Origin: Streptomyces sp. NBC_00433
GTDB lineage: Bacteria > Actinomycetota > Actinomycetes > Streptomycetales > Streptomycetaceae
NCBI GenBank assembly: GCA_036015235.1
Contig: CP107926.1
Span: 1,116,001-1,180,000, forward strand
Direction of reading: 5' to 3'
Length of the DNA: 64,000 nucleotides
The notes under the pieces were generated by a model, which did no database searches, was not told where the DNA came from, and saw only the letters and a list, made by a program, of their open reading frames with translations. This document shows, piece by piece, positions 1-7,971 of this stretch (position 1 is its first letter; each line of letters starts with the position of its first letter). Both the position numbers and the translations under genes were made by a program.

Positions 1-135
1 GGCAAGCGCTACCTGGACTGGACGCTGGACGACCCCGCCGGGCAGGGCGTCGACGCCGTACGGCCGATCCGCGACGAGATCGGCCGGCGCGTCACCGTCC
101 TCCTCGCCGACCTCGGCATTCCCGCGACGGCATGA
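1..135 (+). CDS. C-terminal end of arsenate reductase / LMW protein-tyrosine-phosphatase-like protein (5' truncated by window)
   Basis: Only the last 44 codons are inside the window, open from base 1 and ending in TGA. The peptide contains WTLDDPAGQGVDAVRPIRDE followed by a helix ending in LLADLGI. This fits the C-terminus of ArsC-type arsenate reductases of the LMW phosphatase fold: a 'W.L.DP.g...d..r.irdeI..rv..Ll..L' pattern, where the Asp-Pro belongs to the catalytic acid loop. The P-loop Cys motif would lie left of the window, so the assignment rests on the tail alone. The next gene is on the opposite strand, so this one ends its transcription unit here. Confidence 0.6.
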   Translation, partial: GKRYLDWTLDDPAGQGVDAVRPIRDEIGRRVTVLLADLGIPATA

Positions 136-470
136 ATGCCCCCGGGGCTGTACGTGTCACACCGCCGGCCGGTCGGACCGCGGGCGGGGACGCTGCCACC
201 AGCAGCCGCGCCCGAGGTACTCGGTGACCCGCCAGAGGCGGACGCCCGCTCCTCATCCACCCCGAACACCCCCACCCGAAGCAACACCCCGGCCGTACAT
301 CCCCCTGACCGGTCCCGCCCCACCGGCCGGTGGCGACGTGCGCCCCGTCGCGGGTCGGCCGCGCACTTCCCCGCGCCCCCATGGGGCACCGCCCGCCGCA
401 GAGGACACGCGTCCGGGAACGGATCGCCCGTACGCGGGCCGCCCTGCCAGGCGACCTTCCAGCGGAGGAG
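136..470. other. 335-bp convergent intergenic stretch, nothing recognised
   Basis: The stretch lies between the stops of two convergent genes. Frames are open on both strands, as expected in very G+C-rich DNA, but their translations are Pro/Arg/Ala-rich low-complexity text with no family signature and no convincing ribosome binding site. No hairpin strong enough to call a terminator was seen. Confidence 0.5.
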
Positions 471-1112
471 TCAGCGACGCGCGAGTGCGGCGCGGAATTC
501 CTCGGTGGTCGTCAGGATGGAGTCCCCGGCGAAGCTCAACGCCGCCAGAGACCGCTCGGCGGCCTCGACATTGCCCGCCCCGCAGGCATCGGTGATCACC
601 ACCGGGATGTAGCCCAGGTCCGCCGCGTGACGGGCGGTTGGTTCGATGCCGATCTCCATGGCGGCGCCGACGACAGCCACCGTCGTGATTCCGCAGTCCC
701 GCAGGGCGATGTCGAGCCATGTGCCCTCGAAGGCCGACATCGTGATCTTGTCCAGAACCGCGTCGCGCCCCGCCGGCCGCAGCTCGGGGACGATCTGGCT
801 CTGCGCCGCGTCCGGCGGGAAGGGCGAAACCACCTCGGCCGCGCTCTCGGTTCGCTGCCAGCCGCGCCACATCCGCAGTTGGGAGGCGCCCATCAGCTCG
901 ACGGGAAGGGTGATGTGGCGCAGGAAGAACGTACGGACCCCGGCGGCTCGGGCGGCCTCGACCACGGCCGCCGCCCGGCCGATGACGCGGTCGCGGTCGC
1001 TGATCTGGTCCAGGACGCCGACCTGCATGTCGTACACCAGCAGGGCCAGTCGCGGCGGATCGCACGCCTCCTGAAGAGAACGCGGTACGCCGAGGCCATT
1101 TCGCTCATCCAC
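471..1112 (-). CDS. Isochorismatase-family hydrolase with Gly at the nucleophile position
   Basis: The 213-residue protein has the isochorismatase/nicotinamidase fold. The conserved Asp is in LVYDMQ (near residue 28) and the conserved Lys in LDKITMSAFEGT (near 122). The segment where cysteine hydrolases carry the nucleophile reads VVGAAMEIGIEPTARHA. Aligned with nicotinamidase (...DYCV.AT..DA), the Cys position is Gly. True isochorismatases such as EntB and PhzD also have Gly there and hydrolyse a vinyl ether without a covalent intermediate. The protein is therefore more likely an isochorismatase-type or diverged hydrolase than an amidase. No isochorismate synthase gene is nearby, so the substrate is unknown. 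The chosen start is a GTG; its Shine-Dalgarno is weak and a start a few codons in cannot be excluded. Confidence 0.8.
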   Translation of the reverse strand: MDERNGLGVPRSLQEACDPPRLALLVYDMQVGVLDQISDRDRVIGRAAAVVEAARAAGVRTFFLRHITLPVELMGASQLRMWRGWQRTESAAEVVSPFPPDAAQSQIVPELRPAGRDAVLDKITMSAFEGTWLDIALRDCGITTVAVVGAAMEIGIEPTARHAADLGYIPVVITDACGAGNVEAAERSLAALSFAGDSILTTTEEFRAALARR

Positions 1113-1265
1113 AGGCGTGAGGCTACCCCGCTCCCCCTGCCGCGATCACGCCCACGCGCGGAGCGCACCGGACCCGTGTGCCCCCGGATCGCACCCCCTC
1201 AGCGCCGGGCAGCCGGCCGCCGGCCCGTACCGGCGGACGGACAGGCTTTTGCCGGGCAGACCCCA

Positions 1266-1296
1266 CATATGTCATCGTGTGAAGACATCATATGAT
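1266..1296 (+). promoter_or_regulatory. Putative promoter/operator of the MFS-TetR operon
   Basis: CATATG occurs at 1266-1271 and 1289-1294. ATGTC (1269-1273) faces GACAT (1284-1288) as an inverted repeat. A good -10 hexamer TATGAT (1291-1296) overlaps the right arm, which would start mRNA near 1303, just before GGGGAG (1306-1311). The -35 is poor. The position suits autoregulation by the TetR protein encoded at 2830. Confidence 0.45.
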
Positions 1297-1318
1297 GACA
1301 AGCTTGGGGAGAATGTCG

Positions 1319-2833
1319 ATGCCTGCCCGACACGTAGGGCCTGACCTGCGGCAGCGTGCGTTGGTTCCGGTGCTGGTCTTCCTCGGCACCGTGGTCGCGG
1401 TGATCAGCAGCCTGGGGGCTCCGCTGGTGCCGACCATCGCCGCCGTGGACCATGTGTCGCTGGCCGACGCGCAGTGGTCGCTCACGATCACGCTGCTGGT
1501 CGGATCGGTCGCCACCCCCGTGATGGGACGCCTGGGCGACGGACCGCACCGGCGGCGGGTGGTGCTGGGGGCGATCGCGGTGGTGCTGGCCGGCAGTGTG
1601 CTGGCGGCGCTGCCGCTGGGGTTCGGCTTCCTGGTCGCCGGGCGCGGGCTGCAAGGGGTCGGCCTCGGGCTGATCCCGCTGGCCATCGCCACCGCACGCG
1701 ACGTGCTGCCGCCCGAGCGGTCACGCCCTGCGGTGGCGCTGCTCTCCATCACCACCGTGGCCGGTGTCGGCCTCGGCTACCCGCTCACCGGCCTGATCAC
1801 CGAGTCGATGGGCGTCCACGCGGGCTTCTGGTTCGGGGCGATCATCAGCGGTCTCGCCCTGCTGGCCGCCGCGCTGGTCGTGCCCAAGGTGGGCGGACGG
1901 GAGAAGCGGCCGCTGGACGCCCCGGGGGCGGCGCTGCTCGCCGTCGGGCTGGCCTCGCTGCTGCTCGCGCTGAGCGAGGGCGAGGTCTGGGGCTGGACGT
2001 CGGCACGGGTGCTGGGCCTGGCCCTGTTCGCGCTGGCGCTGCTGGTCGGCTGGAGCTTCCACGAGCTGCGTACCGCGCACCCGCTGGTGGACCTGCGGAC
2101 GCTGCGCAACCGGTCGGTGCTGACGGCCAACGTCGCCGGGCTGATAGCCGGCGTGGCGATGTACATGCTGATGTCGATGGTCACCCGCTTCGTGCAGACC
2201 CCGAGCGCCACCGGCTACGGCTTCGGCACCTCGGTGCTGGTCACCGGGCTGGTGCTGCTGCCCTTCTCCGCCGCGAGCGTGGCCTCCAGCAAGCTGGTGC
2301 CGCTGCTGGCCCGGCGGACCTCCACGGCGATGGTGCTGCCGATCGGCTGCGGGATCTCGCTCCTGTCGATGGTGGTGTTCCTCTTCGCCCGGGGCAGCCT
2401 GTGGGAGCTGTTCGCGGTCATGGGCATCGCCGGACTCGGCGTCGGCTGCACCTTCGCCGTGATGCCGGGACTGATCGTCAACGCCGTGCCCGCGCACGAG
2501 ACCGGCAGCGCCATCAGCTTCAACCAGGTGCTGCGCACCATCGGCTACACCACCGGCAGCGTACTGAGCGCCGTCGTCCTGGAGGCGCACACCGCCTCCG
2601 GTCAACTGCTGCCGGCCAACAGCGGCTACGAGGCGGCCGCCTGGCTGGGGTGTGCGATCTGGGTGGTCACCGGTGTCATTACGATCGTCCTGCCGCGGCG
2701 CTTCGCCGCGGCGCGGCGCCCCGTGACCCCCGTGACCGTGGACGAGGAAATCCTGATGGACGAGAGCATCGCCGACGCGCAGACCGCCGAGGACAGTGCC
2801 CACCCGGCGCCGGGCCGCCGGTCCGGCCGGTGA
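1319..2833 (+). CDS. MFS transporter, DHA2 (14-helix) drug-exporter family
   Basis: The protein is about 504 residues of alternating hydrophobic segments, consistent with 14 transmembrane helices. It is a proton-driven efflux permease in the plasma membrane. The motif A-like loop GRLGDGPHRRRVV lies between helices 2 and 3, and motif C-like GVGLGYPLTGLI in helix 5 is typical of drug/H+ antiporters. In-frame ATGs occur at 1292, 1313 and 1319. The last was chosen because GGGGAG at 1306-1311 is spaced 7 nt from it, while 1292 lies inside the likely promoter. The stop overlaps the GTG of the following TetR gene (GTGA), so exporter and regulator are translationally coupled. Substrate is unknown. 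Confidence 0.9.
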   Translation: MPARHVGPDLRQRALVPVLVFLGTVVAVISSLGAPLVPTIAAVDHVSLADAQWSLTITLLVGSVATPVMGRLGDGPHRRRVVLGAIAVVLAGSVLAALPLGFGFLVAGRGLQGVGLGLIPLAIATARDVLPPERSRPAVALLSITTVAGVGLGYPLTGLITESMGVHAGFWFGAIISGLALLAAALVVPKVGGREKRPLDAPGAALLAVGLASLLLALSEGEVWGWTSARVLGLALFALALLVGWSFHELRTAHPLVDLRTLRNRSVLTANVAGLIAGVAMYMLMSMVTRFVQTPSATGYGFGTSVLVTGLVLLPFSAASVASSKLVPLLARRTSTAMVLPIGCGISLLSMVVFLFARGSLWELFAVMGIAGLGVGCTFAVMPGLIVNAVPAHETGSAISFNQVLRTIGYTTGSVLSAVVLEAHTASGQLLPANSGYEAAAWLGCAIWVVTGVITIVLPRRFAAARRPVTPVTVDEEILMDESIADAQTAEDSAHPAPGRRSGR

Positions 2834-3381
2834 ACCCCGGCAGACGGCGGGACTCCGCCCGCAGCCGGCAACTGCTGCTGGAAGCGGCGGCCGCCCTTTT
2901 CGCCGAACGCGGCTTCGACCGCAGCACGACCAGGGAGATCGGCGAGCGCGCCGGCGTCGACCCGGCCCTGATCGCCCGCTACTTCGGCGGCAAGGCTCAG
3001 CTCTACATCGCCGTGCTCGACCTCGACCGGGCCAGCGCCAGGCCCGCCGACCTGCTGGAACCCGAACGCAACCTGATGCTGGTGGGCCGCGTCGACCAGC
3101 GCGGCCCGGGTCCGGTCTTCCGGGCCGCGGTCGCCCCTCTGGAAGACCCGGAAGTACAGGCCGCCGCCGTGGGCCAGCTGCACTGGCGGCTGGTGGACCC
3201 GCTGCGCGAGCGCTTCACCCGTGAGGGCCTGGACCGCCCGCAGCTGCGGGCGGAACTCGCGGTGGCCGCCTTCGTCGGTATCGTCCTGTCCCGACACGGC
3301 GGCGCCTTCAGCGCGCTGGCCGAGGCCGACACGGACGAGGTCGTCCGCCTGGTGCTCGACATGCTCGGCCAGGGCCGCTGA
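2830..3381 (+). CDS. TetR-family transcriptional regulator
   Basis: The 183-residue protein has an N-terminal helix-turn-helix: LLEAAAALFAERGFDRSTT, REIGERAGVDPALIARYFGG, KAQLYIAVL. This is the standard TetR DNA-binding domain, followed by a diverged all-helical ligand-binding domain. The GTG start overlaps the stop of the MFS gene, so the pair is one operon and the protein most likely represses its own exporter in response to an exported compound. The inverted repeat at 1266-1294 is the candidate operator. The ligand cannot be predicted. Confidence 0.88.
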   Translation: MNPGRRRDSARSRQLLLEAAAALFAERGFDRSTTREIGERAGVDPALIARYFGGKAQLYIAVLDLDRASARPADLLEPERNLMLVGRVDQRGPGPVFRAAVAPLEDPEVQAAAVGQLHWRLVDPLRERFTREGLDRPQLRAELAVAAFVGIVLSRHGGAFSALAEADTDEVVRLVLDMLGQGR

Positions 3382-3551
3382 GCGGGCGGCCGGACACCGG
3401 CCCCTGGCGGCTGGACCAACGGTCCCCCGACTGCTGGACCACCGGTTCCCGACGCCCCGGGGAGGTACGGCTTCCCGCGTGCGGACCGCTGCCCGCCGCC
3501 TGCCGCGCGGGCGCGGTCCCCGATGACGGTCCGCAATGACCGTCCGGTGTC

Positions 3552-3601
3552 TTGACGGCCGTGCCTCCCGCTCCTACGGTGAGCCCGCTGAGAGCGCTCT
3601 C
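3552..3601 (+). promoter_or_regulatory. Promoter with a LacI-type palindrome over the start site
   Basis: TTGACG (3552-3557) and TACGGT (3575-3580) are separated by 17 nt, close to the vegetative Streptomyces promoter. The expected start is near 3587. The perfect palindrome GAGAGCGCTCTC (3590-3601) follows at once and contains the AGCGCT core of LacI-family operators such as CebR sites. A repressor there would block initiation. The 311-bp stretch 3382-3692 holds nothing else that I recognise; no LacI gene is in the window. Confidence 0.55.
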
Positions 3602-3692
3602 TCGCCTGATTCCGGGGCTGTCGCGCACAGCGCCCGCGCCGCCCCGCCCCGTACCTCCCGACACGCACCACCGTTTCTCAGGAGAGTGAGCG

Positions 3693-4667
3693 ATGGAGCA
3701 GCACCGGAAGGCCCGCCGGACCCTGGTCGCGTCGATCACGGCCCTGCTCGCCGCCGCGGCGGTGGCGCTGGCGCCGGGTTCGGCGCAGGCGGTCAGCACC
3801 TGGCACACCGGCAGCGGTCGGCCCGCGCTCGCGGACTCCGGCGGCCGGCTGTACGTGGCCTGGGCCGGATCGAGCGGGACCGCCGCCGCCAAGGAGCTGG
3901 TCGTCGGGTACTCGACGGACAGCGGCGCCGACATCGTCAAGCTCGACAGCACCGAGCGGGTGCCGCAGGGCGAGGGCGCGGCGATCGACGGCGACGGGAC
4001 CGGCGCCTTCGTCGCCTGGCCGGCCGGTGACAACGCGGACACGCTGACCGCGTTCCACACCAGCGGCACGGGGAAGACCTGCCGGACCGCGTTCACCGGA
4101 GTCGTCAGCCACCACGCCCCGGCGCTGGCCGACGACCCGGCCGGGCACCGCTACCTCGCCTGGACCGATCCGCAGGGGCGGCTCAACGTGGGCCGCCTGG
4201 ACAGCGGTTCCTGCGCCACCGCACACACGATGTCGCTCGTGGACCGGCACACCTTCGCCGACACCAGCCCGGCCGGGCCGGCCCTGATGTGGGACGACAG
4301 CGGCAGCAGCAACCTGGGCCTGGTGATCGCCTGGACCGGCTCCGACCCGGCGCACACCGTGGAGGTGGCCACCTACGACGACATCATCGGCGGCCTGACC
4401 CACCGCTCGTCGGTGGTGTCCGCGGTCGGCGCCGACCAGGGCCCAGGGCTCGCCTCGGCCGACAGCGACATCTACACGGCCTTCCGCGGCACCGACGGCG
4501 GCTTCCACCTCGCCTATTCCGAGGGCTGCATCCCGAGCTGCTTCCACGACGCCGGCTTCTTCAACCCGCCGATCACCGGCGGGGTCGGCATGTCGGGCCG
4601 CGCGCGGGCGGCGACGCGCTGGGCGTACTTCGATCAGAGCGGCCACCTGGTCATCGACCACTTCTGA
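3693..4667 (+). CDS. Secreted protein with repeated beta-propeller-like blades, function unknown
   Basis: The 324-residue protein starts with a classical Sec signal peptide: basic MEQHRKARR, a hydrophobic Ala/Leu core, then cleavage after GSAQA near residue 32. AGGAGAG sits 6-8 nt before the ATG. The mature part repeats a pattern of 'PALAD..G.lYvAWtGs' about every 45-60 residues (RPALADSGGRLYVAWAG, PALADDPAGHRYLAWTD, PALMWDDSGSSNLGLVIAWTG, PGLASADSDIYTAFRGTDGG). This resembles blades of sialidase-like or other beta-propellers. Catalytic Arg or Asp-box residues of sialidases were not found, so the role may be binding or structural. Cys pairs near the C-terminus (EGCIPSC) suggest a disulfide. 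Confidence 0.65.
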   Translation: MEQHRKARRTLVASITALLAAAAVALAPGSAQAVSTWHTGSGRPALADSGGRLYVAWAGSSGTAAAKELVVGYSTDSGADIVKLDSTERVPQGEGAAIDGDGTGAFVAWPAGDNADTLTAFHTSGTGKTCRTAFTGVVSHHAPALADDPAGHRYLAWTDPQGRLNVGRLDSGSCATAHTMSLVDRHTFADTSPAGPALMWDDSGSSNLGLVIAWTGSDPAHTVEVATYDDIIGGLTHRSSVVSAVGADQGPGLASADSDIYTAFRGTDGGFHLAYSEGCIPSCFHDAGFFNPPITGGVGMSGRARAATRWAYFDQSGHLVIDHF

Positions 4668-4932
4668 GCGGCTACGGGCGGCCTGTCCGACGCTACGAGT
4701 CCGGCGGTACGACGTCCGGCGGTAGGTGCGGGCCCGCCCTGCGGCCTGCCCGGCGGTCTGGACGAGGCCTGGAGCGGGCCGGACACGGCCGGGACCACCT
4801 CCGGAAGGTCCGGCCCTCGCCCGGCGGACCGCCGTCCGCCGGGCGGCCGGGGCGTGCGAGTGCCGATCCGCCCGAATGCACCCCGAGGGCCCGGGTAGGA
4901 GGCGAACCACATCTCGTCCTTACGGGGGTCTC

Positions 4933-6225
4933 ATGTCCGCCCTTCAACGTCCTGCCGGCCCTCCCGGCCCGCGGACCGGCGATGTCCTCGACGGCCGGTA
5001 CCGGTTGGACGAGATCCTGGGCACCGGCGGCACCGCCGATGTCTTCCGGGCCGCCGATCTGCGGCTGCGCCGGGAGGTCGCGGTCAAGGTGTTCCGGCCG
5101 GGCGCCACCGCGGTCTCCGCCGACCGGTTCTGCGAAGAGGCCATCCTGCTGGGCCGGCTGACGCATCCGGCGCTGCTCGCGGTCTACGACACCGGCCGCT
5201 ACCTCGGCGGCGCCTACGTGGTGATGCACCTGGTGAACGGCATCACCTTGCGGGAGCGCATCCACGGCGGGGCCCCGCTGACCGACGCCGACGTGGCGCG
5301 GCTGGGCGAACAACTGGCCCTCGCGCTGGCGCACGCCCACGCGGCCGGGATCGTCCACCGGGACGTGAAGCCGTCCAACGTCCTCCTCGGGCCCGGCGAC
5401 ACCCCGTATCTGGCCGACTTCGGGATCTCCCGGCTCATCGACGAGCCGACCCGCGCCGAGCCCGGCACGGTGGTCGGCACGGTGCCGTATCTGGCCCCGG
5501 AACAGGTTCTCGGCAGAGGGTCCAGTCCGGCCAGCGACATCTACTCGCTGGGACTGGTCCTGCTCGAAGCGGTGAAGGGCGAGAAGGAGTACCAGGGGGC
5601 ACCGCTGGAGGCGGGTGCGGCCCGGCTGCTCCGGTCGCCGGAGATCCCGCGGTGGCTCTCGCCGGAGCTGGCGCACGTCGTCGAGGCGATGACCCGCGGC
5701 GAGCACCGGGCGCGACCCGACGCCCGCAGCTGCGCCGAACTGCTGCACCGGGCGGCCGCCTCCCGTCCACCGCGGGCGCGCGCCGCCACGGACGTCCCCA
5801 CCCAGCCCAGCCGGACCGTCATCCGTGGCGCTGTCGCGCGCCCGGGTCGCCGGCGGAGCGCGCTGGTCGTCGGCCTGACCGCCGTCGTGGTACTGGGCGC
5901 GACGGGGGCGACGCTGCTGGCCATGGACGGCAGCCCGGCCGCCCCGGACGCGGGCACCCATCGCTCCGCCCCGGCCGGTGCGACGGCCGCCCCGACCACG
6001 CCGCCCGGCACCCCGGTCAGCGCGGCGCGGACCGGCTCTCCCGCCGCCGGCGCGCCCTCGGCCCGGCCGAGACATCCCGTCGCGCGGAAACAGTCCCACC
6101 CGGCCGCCCACCCGGCCCCGCCCGCGGCGCCCGGTCAGCAGAGTCCTCCGGGCAAGAAGAAGGCACCCGCACCCGCGGCCCGGGGAGCCGCGCCGCCGCA
6201 TCCGGCCGCGCGGACTGACAAATGA
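4933..6225 (+). CDS. PknB-type Ser/Thr protein kinase, single-pass membrane
   Basis: The protein is 430 residues. Kinase domain (about 18-275): Gly loop LGTGGTADVF, ATP-binding Lys in VAVKVF, catalytic loop HRDVKPSNVLL, DFG loop ADFGIS, APEQ, then SDIYSLG. After an Ala/Pro-rich linker comes one hydrophobic helix (about 311-331, SALVVGLTAVVVLGATGATLL) and an extracellular Pro/Ala/His-rich tail of about 95 residues without PASTA repeats. The ATG at 4933 was chosen because the domain begins 18 residues later and upstream codons are low-complexity. The stop lies inside the left terminal repeat of a MITE-like element (6217-6393), so the last residues TDK may have been contributed by that insertion. 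Upstream, 4699-4709 and 4714-4724 form a direct repeat GTCCGGCGGTA. Confidence 0.92.
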   Translation: MSALQRPAGPPGPRTGDVLDGRYRLDEILGTGGTADVFRAADLRLRREVAVKVFRPGATAVSADRFCEEAILLGRLTHPALLAVYDTGRYLGGAYVVMHLVNGITLRERIHGGAPLTDADVARLGEQLALALAHAHAAGIVHRDVKPSNVLLGPGDTPYLADFGISRLIDEPTRAEPGTVVGTVPYLAPEQVLGRGSSPASDIYSLGLVLLEAVKGEKEYQGAPLEAGAARLLRSPEIPRWLSPELAHVVEAMTRGEHRARPDARSCAELLHRAAASRPPRARAATDVPTQPSRTVIRGAVARPGRRRSALVVGLTAVVVLGATGATLLAMDGSPAAPDAGTHRSAPAGATAAPTTPPGTPVSAARTGSPAAGAPSARPRHPVARKQSHPAAHPAPPAAPGQQSPPGKKKAPAPAARGAAPPHPAARTDK

Positions 6226-6393
6226 TCACGCTGTGGTTTCGCGGAGCCACCAAATGAGTGAGGCCGGGGGCAGACCACGGCTGTCCACCGCCGGGTGCAC
6301 CGTCGTGGCCGGCCCGCCACGGAGCCCCGTCCGCAAGCGCCACAGCACCCGTCGACCAGCTGCCGGTGATCCCGCAGGGGATGATCATTTGTC
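6217..6393. mobile_element. MITE-like 177-bp element with 12-bp terminal inverted repeats
   Basis: GACAAATGATCA (6217-6228) and TGATCATTTGTC (6382-6393) are perfect inverted repeats, AT-rich against a G+C-rich background, and bound a 177-bp segment without a reading frame of its own. It lies exactly between the 3' ends of two convergent genes. That is the size and structure of a miniature inverted-repeat element, though the arms could also act as paired regulatory or termination sites. No clear target duplication is visible. Confidence 0.4.
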
Positions 6394-6402
6394 GGACACG
6401 GC

Positions 6403-7008
6403 TCAGTAGCTGTCGTAGCTGGGCTTGCCGTTCGGCCGGTAGACGCCGACGATCGTGCCGCCCTTCGTCGTCGAGACGCTGACCGGCTCCAGCGCGGTGG
6501 GGATCGCTCCGTCGGCGAACAGCCGCTTGCCGGTGCCGACGATCACCGGATGGATGGTCAGCCGGTACTCGTCGACGAGGCCGTGCCGGATGAGGGTCTG
6601 GGCGAGGTCGCCACTGCCCACGACGTTGATGTCGCCGCCGTCGGTCGTCTTCAGCTCGCGTACGGCATCGACGGTGTCGCCCTCCAGCAGCGTGGAATTC
6701 CGCCACTCGACGGATGTCAGGGTCCGGGACGCGACGTATTTGTGCATGCTGTTCATCCGGCTGGTGAACGGGTTGCCGGGATCGGCGGTCGGCCAGTACG
6801 ACGCGAAGATCTCGTACGTCCTGCGGCCCAGCAGCATCGCGTCGGACCCGTCGTACCAGCCGGCGATGGCCGTGCCGACCTCGTCGTCGGACACCGGCTT
6901 CTGCCAGCCGCCGTGGTCGAAGCCGCCCTGAGCGTCCTCGTCCGTACCGCCCGGCGCCTGCATGACGCCGTCCAGCGTCAGGAACGTGCAAATGATGATC
7001 TCGCGCAC
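6403..7008 (-). CDS. RibD C-terminal / dihydrofolate-reductase-like family protein
   Basis: The 201-residue cytosolic protein starts MREIIICTFLTLDGVMQAPG and continues with GGWQKP, AMLLGRRTYEIFASYWP, SVEWRNSTLLEGD, INVVGSGDLAQTLIRHGLVDEYRL, IHPVIVGTGKRLF. These are the recurring blocks of the DHFR-like (YwjB/YyaP) family: NADPH-binding Rossmann-like fold, GRRTYE and GSGxLxxxLxxxxLVDE motifs. The physiological substrate of these stand-alone proteins is generally unknown. GTG at 7008 was chosen because AAGGGAG lies 6 nt upstream; longer upstream frames lack family similarity. It is divergent from the YceI gene. Confidence 0.88.
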   Translation of the reverse strand: MREIIICTFLTLDGVMQAPGGTDEDAQGGFDHGGWQKPVSDDEVGTAIAGWYDGSDAMLLGRRTYEIFASYWPTADPGNPFTSRMNSMHKYVASRTLTSVEWRNSTLLEGDTVDAVRELKTTDGGDINVVGSGDLAQTLIRHGLVDEYRLTIHPVIVGTGKRLFADGAIPTALEPVSVSTTKGGTIVGVYRPNGKPSYDSY

Positions 7009-7150
7009 GGTGCGCTCCCTTCGTCGACGGATAGACCGCACACCCGCCGGAAACTCATCGGCGGACTCGTCGTGGATCCCGCCCGCCGGTCCGCTGTGAC
7101 CAGCGTCACGGCGAATCGGATATTTGTCGTGGAATGGGACAAGTGGGCAC

Positions 7151-7170
7151 TTGGTTGAAACACGAACCAA
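7151..7170. promoter_or_regulatory. Inverted repeat TTGGTT-N8-AACCAA upstream of yceI-like gene
   Basis: A 6-bp perfect inverted repeat with an 8-bp spacer lies about 22 bp before the ATG of the YceI gene, in the divergent region 7009-7192. The spacing fits a dimeric repressor site; no dedicated regulator is adjacent. Confidence 0.3.
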
Positions 7171-7192
7171 CGCCGTCCCCAAGGAGAACGCC

Positions 7193-7810
7193 ATGGGCCT
7201 GTTCAACCGCAAGACCGAGACCGTCGCCCCCGCTGCCGCAGCCACGGCAACGGCTGTCGCCGCCCCGGAGCTGGCGCACCTGACCGGTGACTACGCCATC
7301 GACACCTCGCACAGCGAGATCGGCTTCTCGGCGCGGCACGCGATGGTGACGACCATCCGCGGTCGCTTCACCGACTACGAAGGCACGCTGCGCCTCGACG
7401 GCGGCAACCCCTCCGCCTCCAGCGCCGCGCTCACCATCAAGGTCGCCAGCATCGACACCGCGCTCGGCGCGCGCGACGAGCACCTCCGCAACGGTGACTT
7501 CTTCGCGGCGGACGAATTCCCCGAGATCACCTTCCGCAGCACCAGCGCCGAGCAGGTCGACGCCGAGACCTACCGGATGCACGGTGACCTCACCGTCAAG
7601 GGGACCACCCGGCCGGTCGCGATCGACCTGACGCTCAACGGCCAGGTGACCGACCCGTACGGCAACGTCCGCGTCGGCTTCGACGGCTCCGCCACCGTCA
7701 GCCGCAGTGACTGGGGCCTGACCTACAACGCGGCCCTCGAAGGCGGTGGCGTCCTGATCAGCGACAAGGTCAAGCTCACCTTCGACATCTCCGCGGTCAA
7801 GCAGGTCTGA
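7193..7810 (+). CDS. YceI-family lipocalin-like isoprenoid-binding protein
   Basis: The 205-residue protein has the YceI signature: DYAIDTSHSEIGFSARHAMV, RGRFTDYEGTL, ASIDTALGARDEHLRNGDFF, FPEITFRSTS, GDLTVKGTTRPVAIDLTL and FDGSATVSRSDWGLTYN. The family forms an extended lipocalin-like barrel that binds polyprenoid or amphiphilic ligands. An Ala-rich extension of about 30 residues precedes the domain and lacks a signal peptide, so the protein is likely cytosolic, unlike E. coli YceI. AAGGAG (7181-7186) is 6 nt from the ATG. Confidence 0.93.
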   Translation: MGLFNRKTETVAPAAAATATAVAAPELAHLTGDYAIDTSHSEIGFSARHAMVTTIRGRFTDYEGTLRLDGGNPSASSAALTIKVASIDTALGARDEHLRNGDFFAADEFPEITFRSTSAEQVDAETYRMHGDLTVKGTTRPVAIDLTLNGQVTDPYGNVRVGFDGSATVSRSDWGLTYNAALEGGGVLISDKVKLTFDISAVKQV

Positions 7811-7971
7811 CCCCGCCTCGCGGAAGAGGATCCGGCCGGGCGGCGGCGCGTACCAGCGCCGCCGCCCGGCCGCGTGCCGCCGCCGGCGGCCTACCGGGCT
7901 CGGACGGGTGCGTCCGGCCCTTTTCGGCTTTCCCCCGGGCGATGTCCCGGGGGGCATAGGGTCGTCGGTGG

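Noticed and set aside
1292..1318. Using the upstream ATGs at 1292 or 1313 as the MFS start
   Set aside because: The first overlaps the -10/dyad region and the second is too close to the GGGGAG ribosome site; 1319 has ideal spacing.
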